Assembly: GCA_023263695.1 (NCBI GenBank)
Contig: JALQUZ010000013.1
Location: forward strand, 1-33,584
Source: Ilumatobacteraceae bacterium
GTDB taxonomy: Bacteria; Actinomycetota; Acidimicrobiia; Acidimicrobiales; Ilumatobacteraceae
DNA length: 33,584 bases
Direction: 5' to 3'
The notes under the pieces were generated by a model that saw only the letters and a list, made by a program, of their open reading frames with translations, was not told the origin of the DNA and made no database searches. The position numbers were made by a program, and so were the translations under genes. This document shows positions 18,785 to 26,667 of this stretch, piece by piece (position 1 is the stretch's first letter; each line of letters opens with the position of its first letter).

Positions 18785-19515
18785 CAAGGAGTCAACTCCC
18801 GCAACGTCTGGGCGATCTCTCCAGACACCTGTGCAAATTCAGATGTGTATCGCAAGTTTTGATCGCGATCATTTCCAAACGGGATGACAAATTCTTTGAC
18901 GATAGATCCGGGCCGAGGAGACATCACCAATACGCGATGTGAAAGGAAAACAGCCTCGGCTATTGAGTGAGTCACGAAGAGCGAGCCTGCATTGCGCGTG
19001 CTGAGCATGTTGCGCAGTTCGAGGTTCAATCGTTCTCGAGAGAATTCGTCTAGGGCGGCAAAAGGTTCGTCAAAGAGATACAAATCTGGTTCGCACACCA
19101 ATGATCGAGCTAGTGACGTTCGCATTTTCATACCGCCAGACAACTGTCGCGGAAGCTTGTCGGCACTATCGGTAAGTCCAACGAGCGCAAGAGCAACCGA
19201 CGTGCGCTCGTTGATTATGCGTTGATCAATTTTTTGAAGCTCTAGGTTAAGCGCAACATTTTTGCGTACAGTTCGCCAAGGCAAAAGAGTCGAATCTTGA
19301 AACACAAACTGCACGGTTCCTGTTCGTGTGATCGTTCCCGTGGTTTGCGCAATGAGCCCACTTGCCATGCGGAGCAATGTTGACTTTCCGCAACCACTTG
19401 GTCCCACGATGGAGACGAACTCTCCAGCAGCCACTTTGACACTGGTATCGATCAGCGCTTGAGTTCCATCTGGGTACATCAGCCCTGCGGATTCAGCAGA
19501 GAAAATGACACTCAC
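18784..19515 (-). CDS. ABC transporter ATP-binding protein
   Basis: 243 residues. Walker A is GPSGCGKSTLLRMASG near 38-53, the Q-loop is VQFVFQDSTLLPW, the signature is LSGGMKMRTSLARSL, Walker B is DLYLFDEPFAALD, and the H-loop is LFVTHSIAEA. It belongs to the nitrate/sulfonate/taurine class and energises the adjacent permease. GTG 19515 is chosen because it makes a 4-base GTGA overlap with the upstream glycerophosphodiesterase; TTG 19518 is also in frame. Confidence 0.93.
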   Translation of the reverse strand: MSVIFSAESAGLMYPDGTQALIDTSVKVAAGEFVSIVGPSGCGKSTLLRMASGLIAQTTGTITRTGTVQFVFQDSTLLPWRTVRKNVALNLELQKIDQRIINERTSVALALVGLTDSADKLPRQLSGGMKMRTSLARSLVCEPDLYLFDEPFAALDEFSRERLNLELRNMLSTRNAGSLFVTHSIAEAVFLSHRVLVMSPRPGSIVKEFVIPFGNDRDQNLRYTSEFAQVSGEIAQTLRELTP

Positions 19516-20264
19516 CAAATACCGCGTTCGATCATGACGTCTTTGAGCACTTGTGGTCGATCCGTCATAATGCCATCGACGCCAAGGTCGAACAGCAAGT
19601 TCATCTCAACGGGGTCATCGATTGTCCAGACATGCACCTGTAAACCGGAGTCATGGGCTTCATCGACAAATTTCTTATCGGTAATGGTGAGCGGCCCTTG
19701 CTTGTGTGGAACTTGTGCGGCAAATGCGCCTGGGAAACTGCGTGCTGGTCCGACCCAGCTTCGAACCCGAAGCTTTGCCACCTCTCGCGGCCCAAGCGAT
19801 GTGCATAGTGCGGGCCCGAATGTCTCGCGAAGGGTTGCAAGGCGCTTATCGCTAAACGAGCCAACACAGACGCGTTCGAGAATTCCAGGTCCACGCAGTG
19901 ATGCCGTAAGTGGGAGTAGTGCCGTGTCGGCTTTGCAGTCAATATTGACCATTGCATGTGGCCATGCGTCAAAAATCTCCTGCAACAGCGGAATGGGTTC
20001 TTGGCCATTAATGCGAAACATCTTTACTTCGTCGTAGGTCATCTCACTTATGACGCCTGGTTGACCACAGGTACGCAACAGATCGTCGTCGTGGAACGCA
20101 AGTAAAACGCCGTCTTTAGTTGCATGCACGTCGGTTTCTATGTATCGGTATCCCAAATCCATCGCCCGTTGAAAAGCTGGCATGGTGTTTTCCGGTGCAT
20201 CGCTTGCCCCGCCGCGATGGGCAAACGCAAGAGGTTTGGTGGACTCGACGAATGGGTGGGTCAT
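19512..20264 (-). CDS. Glycerophosphodiester phosphodiesterase
   Basis: 250 residues. It cleaves glycerophosphodiesters to glycerol-3-phosphate and an alcohol. Catalytic and metal residues are visible: His16-Arg17 (FAHRGG), Glu25 (APENT), Glu43 and Asp45 (YIETDVHATKDG) and His58 (LAFHDDDL). No signal peptide is seen, so it is cytoplasmic, like the UgpQ type. It is the first gene of the ABC operon and is coupled to the ATPase by a 4-base overlap. That coupling may mean the importer brings in a phosphodiester or related compound, but the binding protein family does not point that way. Start ATG has TAGTTT six bases upstream. Confidence 0.94.
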   Translation of the reverse strand: MTHPFVESTKPLAFAHRGGASDAPENTMPAFQRAMDLGYRYIETDVHATKDGVLLAFHDDDLLRTCGQPGVISEMTYDEVKMFRINGQEPIPLLQEIFDAWPHAMVNIDCKADTALLPLTASLRGPGILERVCVGSFSDKRLATLRETFGPALCTSLGPREVAKLRVRSWVGPARSFPGAFAAQVPHKQGPLTITDKKFVDEAHDSGLQVHVWTIDDPVEMNLLFDLGVDGIMTDRPQVLKDVMIERGIW

Positions 20265-20270
20265 AATAGG

Positions 20271-20276
20271 AAACTA
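20271..20276 (-). promoter_or_regulatory. Candidate -10 element (TAGTTT) for leaderless GDPD operon
   Basis: On the minus strand TAGTTT is followed by six bases and the ATG of the glycerophosphodiesterase. The TAG of this hexamer is the stop codon of the upstream acyl-CoA ligase, so the promoter is embedded in the end of that gene. Confidence 0.5.
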
Positions 20277-21827
20277 AATACTGCGTCCGGAATTGGCCCA
20301 GTATTCATCTTTCAGCAGACGCTTGTATAACTTGCCAGTGGGATGTCGTGGGAGTTCCTCCCGGAAATCAACTGTGCGTGGGCATTTGAAATCGGCAAGT
20401 GATTCTTTACAAAATGAGATCAGTCGCTTGCTCAGATCAGCGCGTTCCGCGTCGGTAGTCGGCATCGTTAGCGGTTGAACCACCGCCTTTACCTCTTCAC
20501 CGAACTCATCGTTGGGAACTCCGAACACCGCAACATCAACAACATCTGGATGGTTGATGAGAACGTTCTCTGCTTCCTGCGGATAAATGTTGACACCGCC
20601 AGAAATGATCATGTAGGCCTTGCGGTCTGTTAAGTACAGGAATTTGTCATCGTCGATGTAGCCAATATCTCCAAGCGTTGACCACCCACGCCCAAGCGGG
20701 TCTCGTGAGGCTTTCGTTTTTTCCGGGTCGTTGTGGTATTCGAAATTTGCATTGCTTTCGAAAAACACCGTTCCGGTTTCGCCGACTGGTAGTTCAGTGC
20801 CGTCCTCGTCAAGAATGTGAATAGTTGCGTTCAACGCAACGCCGACCGTTCCGGGATGTGCGAGCCACTGTTCGGTATTGCAATACACAAAACCATTGCC
20901 TTCGCTGCCGGCGTAGTACTCATGGATTACTGGTCCGAACCAGTTGATCATGTGACGTTTCACCTCAACAGGGCAAGGCGCTGCTGCATGGAACACGCAC
21001 GACAGTGTGGAAACATCGAATTTCGAGCGAATCTCTGGGGCCAACTTAAGCATGCGCACGAACATGGTGGGAACTGTTTGCGTATGTGTCACCTTGTAGC
21101 GCTCGATGCAGCGAAGGAAATCCTCGGCATCGAAATGATTCATGACAATAGAGGTTCCCCCAGTGCGATGCACCGACATATTCCAGCGCAATGGTGCTGC
21201 GTGATACAAGGGAGCAGGAGACAGGTAGATGGTGTCTTCGTTGAAGGAAAAGAGAAACTGACCGAGTCCGGTGAGAGCATTCGGCGTGCCTAAAGGACTG
21301 CGCGCAAATTGCAAACGGACTCCTTTTGGCCTGCCTGTGGTGCCGCTCGAGTACAGCATGTCCGTTCCGTCAATACGTTCTTCGAGTGGTGCAGTTGGGC
21401 ACTGAGCAAGGGATTCTTCGAAACTGTCGTATCCGTCAATAACGCCATCAATCATTAAGCGAAGAGAAACACTCGGAGTGGTGTCAATTAGTTCGGAGGC
21501 TTGATCGGATTTGTATTTTGACGTGATGTAAGCCTTCGCTCCACAGTCGTTCACGATGTAGGAAAGTTCATCTGAAGTGAGTCGGCTTGAACATGCGGTG
21601 TAGATCAGCCCTGCGTAGTGACAACCCCAAATGATTTCGAAATATCGAGGATGGTTCTCGATACACAATGCAACATGATCTCCAACTTCGAGACCGTTAC
21701 TTCGCAGTAAATTGCTGATTTTGTTTGCCGAATCGTCAAGTTGTTTGTAGGTCAAAACAGAGCCTGTTGCCGCATCGATGACGGCTGGTTTGTCTGGATA
21801 CAGTGCTGCAAAATGTCCTGGGAACAT
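20274..21827 (-). CDS. AMP-dependent acyl-CoA synthetase/ligase
   Basis: 517 residues, acyl-adenylate-forming enzyme. The phosphate-binding motif YSSGTTGRPKGVRL is near 161-174, HEYYAGSEGNGF matches motif II, and GWSTLGDIGYIDDD then YLTDRKAYMIISGGVNIYP contain the adenylate-binding Asp and hinge. The C-terminal catalytic Lys is in PTGKLYKRLL (Lys499). The acyl substrate is likely a fatty or other carboxylic acid; an acyl-CoA dehydrogenase lies 0.8 kb away on the other strand. Start ATG has TACCGT seven bases upstream. The gene ends 9 bases before the glycerophosphodiesterase start. Confidence 0.94.
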   Translation of the reverse strand: MFPGHFAALYPDKPAVIDAATGSVLTYKQLDDSANKISNLLRSNGLEVGDHVALCIENHPRYFEIIWGCHYAGLIYTACSSRLTSDELSYIVNDCGAKAYITSKYKSDQASELIDTTPSVSLRLMIDGVIDGYDSFEESLAQCPTAPLEERIDGTDMLYSSGTTGRPKGVRLQFARSPLGTPNALTGLGQFLFSFNEDTIYLSPAPLYHAAPLRWNMSVHRTGGTSIVMNHFDAEDFLRCIERYKVTHTQTVPTMFVRMLKLAPEIRSKFDVSTLSCVFHAAAPCPVEVKRHMINWFGPVIHEYYAGSEGNGFVYCNTEQWLAHPGTVGVALNATIHILDEDGTELPVGETGTVFFESNANFEYHNDPEKTKASRDPLGRGWSTLGDIGYIDDDKFLYLTDRKAYMIISGGVNIYPQEAENVLINHPDVVDVAVFGVPNDEFGEEVKAVVQPLTMPTTDAERADLSKRLISFCKESLADFKCPRTVDFREELPRHPTGKLYKRLLKDEYWANSGRSI

Positions 21828-21834
21828 GGTGGTA

Positions 21835-21840
21835 ACGGTA
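21835..21840 (-). promoter_or_regulatory. Candidate -10 element (TACCGT) for the acyl-CoA ligase
   Basis: On the minus strand TACCGT ends seven bases before the ligase ATG, in a 68-base divergent gap shared with the SirB1-like gene. Confidence 0.5.
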
Positions 21841-21883
21841 GTCCGTAGTGCGCACTCGCGTCGTAAGCAGGAGATTCTCTCGT

Positions 21884-21889
21884 TACAGT
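21884..21889 (+). promoter_or_regulatory. Candidate -10 element (TACAGT) for the SirB1-like gene
   Basis: TACAGT is followed by six bases and GTG 21896. This supports the internal GTG as the real start rather than the longer frame from 21848. Confidence 0.5.
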
Positions 21890-21895
21890 TCAGCC

Positions 21896-22570
21896 GTGCA
21901 TTTTGAGCGTTTCACAGAACTGTTCAGCACTCGCGGTGAGATCGTGCCGCTGGACGAGTCGTTGGCATTGATTGGACACTTTGCTGATGCAACTATTGAG
22001 CCGGACATGGTTTTGGGTGAACTTGATCGATTGGCGTCAACCATTTCAGCAACGAACGCTGTAGATCTCATGGCGGAACTTTTTGGGCCTTCGGGATTTA
22101 CCGGAAACTCGGTGGAATATGACGATCCAAATAATTCGCTTCTACAGCATGTAATAGCGAGACGCCTTGGAATACCCATCACGCTGTGTGCAGTGGCCAT
22201 CGAAATAGGAAGGCGAGTCGACATTGACATTGTTGGAGTGGGTATGCCAGGACATTTTTTGTGTCGAACCGCTTCGCAGCGTGATGCAGCTTTCTTTGAT
22301 CCGTTTCATTCGCCCCGACCATTGACCGCGGAACAGTGCAGAAGCCTGTACGAAAATCTCACTCAAATGGATAACTGGAGTGCCGAGTTCCTGGAACCGT
22401 CAAGCTCTCGACTCATGGTCATTCGGGTGTTAAGCAATCTGAAATCCATCTATCGAAGGCGCTCAGACGTTGCCAATTTGCGTTGGGTAATGCGCCTTCG
22501 GTCAGTTATCCCTGAAATATCGGCGATTGAATCCGTTGAATTTGCCCAGTTGGTACGGCGCTCCAATTAA
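21896..22570 (+). CDS. SirB1/transglutaminase-like family protein
   Basis: 224 residues. The block LGIPITLCAVAIEIGRRVDI followed by VGVGMPGHFLCR and FFDPF is characteristic of the SirB1 N-terminal (transglutaminase-like fold) family. The Cys and His of these two motifs correspond to the fold's catalytic pair, but no activity is established for this family. The C-terminal part is helical (LRVLSNLKSIYRRR-like, ANLRWVMRLRSV) and may be TPR-like, as in related proteins. Start at GTG 21896 gives MHFERFTELF and fits the TACAGT box. The longer frame from 21848 adds 16 basic residues and extends into the promoter. Confidence 0.88.
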   Translation: MHFERFTELFSTRGEIVPLDESLALIGHFADATIEPDMVLGELDRLASTISATNAVDLMAELFGPSGFTGNSVEYDDPNNSLLQHVIARRLGIPITLCAVAIEIGRRVDIDIVGVGMPGHFLCRTASQRDAAFFDPFHSPRPLTAEQCRSLYENLTQMDNWSAEFLEPSSSRLMVIRVLSNLKSIYRRRSDVANLRWVMRLRSVIPEISAIESVEFAQLVRRSN

Positions 22571-22591
22571 CGGTTTTCGACAAATCTGAAT

Positions 22592-22597
22592 TAGCGT
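22592..22597 (+). promoter_or_regulatory. Candidate -10 element (TAGCGT) for the acyl-CoA dehydrogenase
   Basis: TAGCGT lies 32 bases before the ATG, which is preceded by purine-rich AGGGGAGCAGGA. Together they suggest a short leader with a Shine-Dalgarno sequence, unlike the leaderless pattern at most other first genes here. Confidence 0.35.
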
Positions 22598-22629
22598 TTT
22601 AGCAGTTCATACAAGGGGAGCAGGAAATT

Positions 22630-23829
22630 ATGGCCGCTGAAGTGCTGAGTGCAGAAGAAGAACAAGTTGCTGATCTTGCAGATCAGCTGATTGCCGAGCA
22701 CCCGCCAGCATCAACCGCTGCAATTGCATTCCTTGGTGCTCAATTCGATATCGGTTTGGCCTGGGTGCATTTCCCTCTGGGTCATGGTGGTCTTGGTCTT
22801 TCGCCGAAGTTTCAAAAAATCGTCAATGAAAAAATTGCACGAGCGGGTGGACCAAACTCTTATGCACGAAATCCAATTGGATACGGCATGTGCGGTCCAA
22901 CTGTCGTTGAATGGGGAACTGAAGAACAAAGGCGCCGTTACCTACGTCCTTTGTTCACCGGCGAGGAGATTTGGTGTCAACTCTTTTCTGAGCCGGGGTC
23001 CGGTTCGGACTTTGCAGGTCTGTCTGCAAAAGCGGTGAAAGACGGTGACGAATGGATTGTTAACGGTCAAAAAGTTTGGACCACGCTTGCGCATCTTTCA
23101 AAGTGGGGATTACTGGTAGTTCGTACCGATGCCGAGGCAGTTAAACACGCTGGACTTACTGCAGTTGTGGTTGATATGCATGGTCCAGGAGTTGAAGTTC
23201 GTCCGTTACGTCAAATGACAGGTGAGGCTGAATTCAATGAGGTGTATTTCACCGACACGCGAATTCCTGTTTCTGAAACACTTGGCAATACAGGCGATGG
23301 ATGGCGAGTGAGCCTCACCACATTGATGAATGAGCGCGTAGCCATTGGTGGGGCAATTCCACAAAAAGGATCCGGACCAATTCGCGAGGCCGTGAAGCTG
23401 TGGGAAAAACTGTCTGCAGACCGCAAGGATGCCGCGACAAAAGACAAGCTGATGAAGTTGTGGATTCGTTCTGAAATTGCCCGTCTTACCAATATTCGTG
23501 CAGGACAAAATCGGAAGATGGGTGTTCCAGGACCAGAAGGTTCAATTGGCAAAATGGCCAGTGCCGAACTAAATAAGGAAACGTACGAGCTCTGCATTGA
23601 ACTGCTTGGTGCAGAGGGCATGTTGTACGGAAGCTACGAGATGGTTCGTCCCGACACCGCGATGAGCTTTGATTCTCTGCCAAAGGCGTTCTTGCGTGCC
23701 CGTGCAAACAGTATTGAAGGTGGAACATCTGAAGTCATGCGCAACATTTTGGGCGAGCGGGTTCTCGGACTGCCGGGAGATGTGCGAGTAGACCGCGAAA
23801 TGCCTTGGAGCAAAGTACCGCGAAACTAA
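22630..23829 (+). CDS. Acyl-CoA dehydrogenase family protein
   Basis: 399 residues. FAD-dependent oxidation of an acyl-CoA. The flavin/substrate loop CQLFSEPGSGSDFAGL lies near 118-133. WIVNGQKVWTT, GDGWRVSLTTLMNERVAIGG and the C-terminal ANSIEGGTSEVMRNILGERVLGLP are typical. The N-terminal helical domain is shortened relative to some members but the protein looks complete. The chain-length or substrate class cannot be decided. Strong purine-rich ribosome-binding region before ATG. Its stop is directly adjacent to the convergent ispH stop. Confidence 0.94.
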   Translation: MAAEVLSAEEEQVADLADQLIAEHPPASTAAIAFLGAQFDIGLAWVHFPLGHGGLGLSPKFQKIVNEKIARAGGPNSYARNPIGYGMCGPTVVEWGTEEQRRRYLRPLFTGEEIWCQLFSEPGSGSDFAGLSAKAVKDGDEWIVNGQKVWTTLAHLSKWGLLVVRTDAEAVKHAGLTAVVVDMHGPGVEVRPLRQMTGEAEFNEVYFTDTRIPVSETLGNTGDGWRVSLTTLMNERVAIGGAIPQKGSGPIREAVKLWEKLSADRKDAATKDKLMKLWIRSEIARLTNIRAGQNRKMGVPGPEGSIGKMASAELNKETYELCIELLGAEGMLYGSYEMVRPDTAMSFDSLPKAFLRARANSIEGGTSEVMRNILGERVLGLPGDVRVDREMPWSKVPRN

Positions 23830-24885
23830 TTAGTCAAGCGATGAAAGAACATCGCTGGCGCTAACCAGTCGATCATCAACGCTGGTTGCCGCCGAAACTG
23901 GTGCGCCAATCATGGTGAGCGCCGCATTCTCTATGCCCGCTTGCAGTTGTCGAATGTTTCGTGGTGGAGGAAAGTATTCTTCTTCTCGAGTGATCCGAAC
24001 TTCTTCAACACCGTGTATCGGGTTGAGGAACGCGAGCACTTCGTTGACAAGATCTTCCGGAGCGCTTGCGCCTGCTGTTACTCCGACTACGCCTCGAAGG
24101 TCACGTGGCAGCTCATCCACGCTGTTAATGCGGTACACACGGTCGCAGCCTTCGTCATGCGCAAGCTTTTCGAGTGCTCGGGTATTCGATGAATTCGCAG
24201 AACCAATAACGATGACGGAATCACATTGCTTGGCAATTTGCAACAACGCGCTTTGACGATTGGTCGTTGCGAAACATAAATCACTTTTCCCTGGCGACCA
24301 CACCGATGGGTACTTCACTTTTACCGCGTCTGCAATGCCTGCCCAGTCACGATGGGAAAGTGTGGTTTGCGCAAGTAGTGCTACTGGCTCGGAGAAAGTG
24401 GGCAGTGCATGTACTTCTTCCATGGATTCAACACGTGAGATCGAATCTGGTGCCACGGCCATGGTGCCAACTGCTTCTTCGTGACCTTCGTGGCCAACGT
24501 AAACAATTCGGTATCCCTTACCTGCGCGAACACGCACTTCGTGGTGCACCTTCGTCACCAGTGGGCATACCGAGTCAACGACATAACTTCCGCGCTGACG
24601 CGCGAGCTCAACAACTTGGGGTGCAGAACCATGAGCTGAAAGCATGATTGGCATGCCGATGGGAACCTCTGAAATGTCGTCAACAAAAATCACACCGAGC
24701 TTCAAGAAGCGATCGACAACGGCGCGATTATGCACAATTTCGTGATAGCAGTACACGGGAGCGGGGAACGTACGCACCATCCATGCGAGAGCTTTGATTG
24801 CCATTTCAACGCCTGCACAAAATCCACGTGGGGCAGCAAGCAGCACACGATCAACGCTCTGCGCGGAATCTGGCATGTTTTGCAT
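23830..24885 (-). CDS. ispH: 4-hydroxy-3-methylbut-2-enyl diphosphate reductase
   Basis: About 351 residues. Last step of the MEP pathway, making IPP and DMAPP, with an Fe-S cluster. The three cluster cysteines are in APRGFCAGVEMA, DSVCPLVTKVH and DLCFATTNRQSAL. The catalytic/substrate histidines are in YCYHEIVHN and LSAHGSAP, and GVTAGASAPEDLV is also conserved. The frame is open to 25095, but that would run through the der promoter and start. ATG 24885 (MQNMPDSAQSVDRVLL) is preferred because TATTGT lies eight bases upstream; ATG 24921 would add 12 residues. Convergent with the acyl-CoA dehydrogenase, divergent from der. Confidence 0.94.
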   Translation of the reverse strand: MQNMPDSAQSVDRVLLAAPRGFCAGVEMAIKALAWMVRTFPAPVYCYHEIVHNRAVVDRFLKLGVIFVDDISEVPIGMPIMLSAHGSAPQVVELARQRGSYVVDSVCPLVTKVHHEVRVRAGKGYRIVYVGHEGHEEAVGTMAVAPDSISRVESMEEVHALPTFSEPVALLAQTTLSHRDWAGIADAVKVKYPSVWSPGKSDLCFATTNRQSALLQIAKQCDSVIVIGSANSSNTRALEKLAHDEGCDRVYRINSVDELPRDLRGVVGVTAGASAPEDLVNEVLAFLNPIHGVEEVRITREEEYFPPPRNIRQLQAGIENAALTMIGAPVSAATSVDDRLVSASDVLSSLD

Positions 24886-24893
24886 TGAGAAAC

Positions 24894-24899
24894 ACAATA
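24894..24899 (-). promoter_or_regulatory. Candidate -10 element (TATTGT) for ispH
   Basis: On the minus strand TATTGT ends eight bases before ATG 24885. It helps decide between the two possible ispH starts. Confidence 0.4.
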
Positions 24900-24951
24900 C
24901 TGCAGTGATTTTCGTGCCCATGAGCTCAGACCATTGTTTCAATGACGACAG

Positions 24952-24957
24952 TACAAT
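24952..24957 (+). promoter_or_regulatory. Candidate -10 element (TACAAT) for leaderless der
   Basis: TACAAT is followed by exactly six bases and the GTG start of der. It is the closest of the set to the TATAAT consensus. Confidence 0.6.
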
Positions 24958-24963
24958 GATCGG

Positions 24964-26301
24964 GTGACAACCGAACTGGAAAACGAAATTCCTTCGACTC
25001 TTCCGACGGTGGTCATTGTTGGAAGGCCAAACGTAGGCAAGAGCACCCTGTTCAATCGGTTCATGGGCTCGCAAGTTGCCATTGTGGAAGACCAACCGGG
25101 AATCACGCGCGATCGATTTGAGCGCGAAGTGGAGTGGACCGGTAAGAAGTTCAACTTGGTGGACACTGGTGGCTGGATGCCAGGTGGGACTGAATTAGAT
25201 GCCAAGGTGAGTCGCCAGGTTGAAGAAGCGGCAAAGTCGGCAAGTTTGGTGTTGTTCGTTGTCGACACCGCAATTGGAGTAACCGATGATGACGAGCAGA
25301 TTGGTTTATGGCTGCGTCGATTGAATTGCCCAGTCATTGTGGTGAGCAACAAGATCGATTCCGATAAGCGCGAAGCCGATCGTTGGGACTTCCTGAAGCT
25401 TGGCTTTGGCGATCCTGTGCCAGTTTCCGCGTTGCACGGACGTAAGTCGGGTGATTTGCTCGACATGATTTTGGAAATTGTTGAAGCACCAGACGTTGTC
25501 GAAGAAGTTGTGCTCCCTCGCGGTGTATCGGGTATTCCACGAGTGTCCATTGTTGGTCGACCAAACGTAGGTAAGAGCACGTTGTTCAATCGTTTAGTTG
25601 GCGAAGACCGCTCCATCACGCATGACATGGCGGGAACAACCCGCGATGCAATTGATACGCAAGTTGACACACCAGATGGCCCAATCGTTTTCGTGGACAC
25701 CGCAGGAATGCGACGCAAGAGCCAAGTTGATGAGTCCGCAGAGTATTACTCATTTGTGCGTGCTCTACGGGCTGTAGACGAGTCAGATGTTGCGTTGCTT
25801 GTTATCGATGCCCAAGAAGGAATCACCAACCAAGATCAGCGACTCGCCGAGCGCATTGATGCTGCTGGTTGCCCAGTCATCGTGGTACTGAACAAGTGGG
25901 AAACACTCGATGCCGATGGTCGCGAACACATCGATACCGAAATGACCAGGAAGTTGTATTTCATTGGCGACGCGCCGGTTTTGAAGCTCTCAGCACTTAC
26001 GGGCAAAGGCGTGCATCGCTTGTTGCCAATTTTGCAGGAGTGCATCGCGGATTATCACAAGCGTGTTCCAACGAAAGATGTGAATCGAGTAATTGCTGAA
26101 GCGCAGCAAAAGCAGCCTGCAGGAGCTGGTGCTCGTGTGTTGTACGCGCTTCAAGGTGCAAACGACCCGCCAACATTTACCTTGTTTGTAAATCGTGAAT
26201 TGCCTCAGCACTACTTGCGTTATCTTGAGCGTTCAATTCGCGAAAAATTTGAATTTGGTTCAACTCCAATTAAATTGCGTGTGCGCAAGCGATCGGACTG
26301 A
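24964..26301 (+). CDS. der: Ribosome biogenesis GTPase Der (EngA)
   Basis: 445 residues with two tandem GTPase domains and a C-terminal KH-like domain, the family hallmark. G1 motifs GRPNVGKSTLF occur at 20-30 and about 198-208. The G3 motifs are DTGG and DTAGMRRK, and the G4 motifs are SNKID and LNKWE. The KH-like C-terminus contains TFTLFVNRELPQHYLRYLE. It acts in 50S subunit assembly. In Mycobacterium der follows rluB and cmk; here it is far from rluB and cmk is absent. GTG start is leaderless-type. Confidence 0.97.
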   Translation: MTTELENEIPSTLPTVVIVGRPNVGKSTLFNRFMGSQVAIVEDQPGITRDRFEREVEWTGKKFNLVDTGGWMPGGTELDAKVSRQVEEAAKSASLVLFVVDTAIGVTDDDEQIGLWLRRLNCPVIVVSNKIDSDKREADRWDFLKLGFGDPVPVSALHGRKSGDLLDMILEIVEAPDVVEEVVLPRGVSGIPRVSIVGRPNVGKSTLFNRLVGEDRSITHDMAGTTRDAIDTQVDTPDGPIVFVDTAGMRRKSQVDESAEYYSFVRALRAVDESDVALLVIDAQEGITNQDQRLAERIDAAGCPVIVVLNKWETLDADGREHIDTEMTRKLYFIGDAPVLKLSALTGKGVHRLLPILQECIADYHKRVPTKDVNRVIAEAQQKQPAGAGARVLYALQGANDPPTFTLFVNRELPQHYLRYLERSIREKFEFGSTPIKLRVRKRSD

Positions 26302-26312
26302 AGTAGTTCATC

Positions 26313-26564
26313 ATGCCGTGGTGTGAACCATGCTCGAAATATTTTGCACCAAGTGCTGTTTCGGAAGATGGCCGTTGTCCGAACTGCTCGACCGAAATAG
26401 AAGTCGCTAATGCACACGGTTCGATCACCGCAAAGAATTTGGATCTGAAGAAACTTGCGGGCGTAGAAGGCGATGAAGATGTTCCGCTTCCGTGGCACTT
26501 CAAATTGTTGGTTGGAGCTCTCGTGATGTATTTGTCTTGGAGAGTCGTCGACCTATTCCGTTAG
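26313..26564 (+). CDS. Small zinc-ribbon membrane protein
   Basis: 83 residues. Two CxxC pairs (Cys4/Cys7 and Cys22/Cys25) make a zinc ribbon at the N-terminus, a linker with acidic residues follows, and one hydrophobic segment at about 61-80 (WHFKLLVGALVMYLSWRVV) predicts a single membrane span with the ribbon on the cytoplasmic side. It starts 11 bases after der and is probably co-transcribed. Function unknown. Confidence 0.82.
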   Translation: MPWCEPCSKYFAPSAVSEDGRCPNCSTEIEVANAHGSITAKNLDLKKLAGVEGDEDVPLPWHFKLLVGALVMYLSWRVVDLFR

Positions 26565-26577
26565 GCTCATCTGTATA

Positions 26578-26652
26578 CGGGCTGTAGCGCAGCTTGGTTA
26601 GCGCGCTTGTCTGGGGGACAAGAGGTCGTGGGTTCAAATCCCGCCAGCCCGA
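26578..26652 (+). tRNA. tRNA-Pro (anticodon GGG)
   Basis: A full cloverleaf can be drawn. The acceptor stem is CGGGCTG with CAGCCCG. The D arm is GCGC..GCGC. The anticodon stem is CTTGT with ACAAG around the loop CTGGGGG, giving anticodon GGG after the usual pyrimidine-T. The T arm is GTGGG-TTCAAAT-CCCGC. The discriminator base is A, and CCA is not encoded. It lies 13 bases after the zinc-ribbon gene. Confidence 0.96.
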
Positions 26653-26667
26653 CAAGATTGGTGCTGG

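Noticed and set aside
16821-20264. A TPP riboswitch controlling the NMT1/THI5-like importer
   Set aside because: No THI-box pattern is visible upstream of the binding protein, the permease or GDPD, and the operon appears to start without a leader.
23830-25095. Long ispH frame beginning at 25095
   Set aside because: The extra 70 residues show no family resemblance and overlap the der promoter and first codons.
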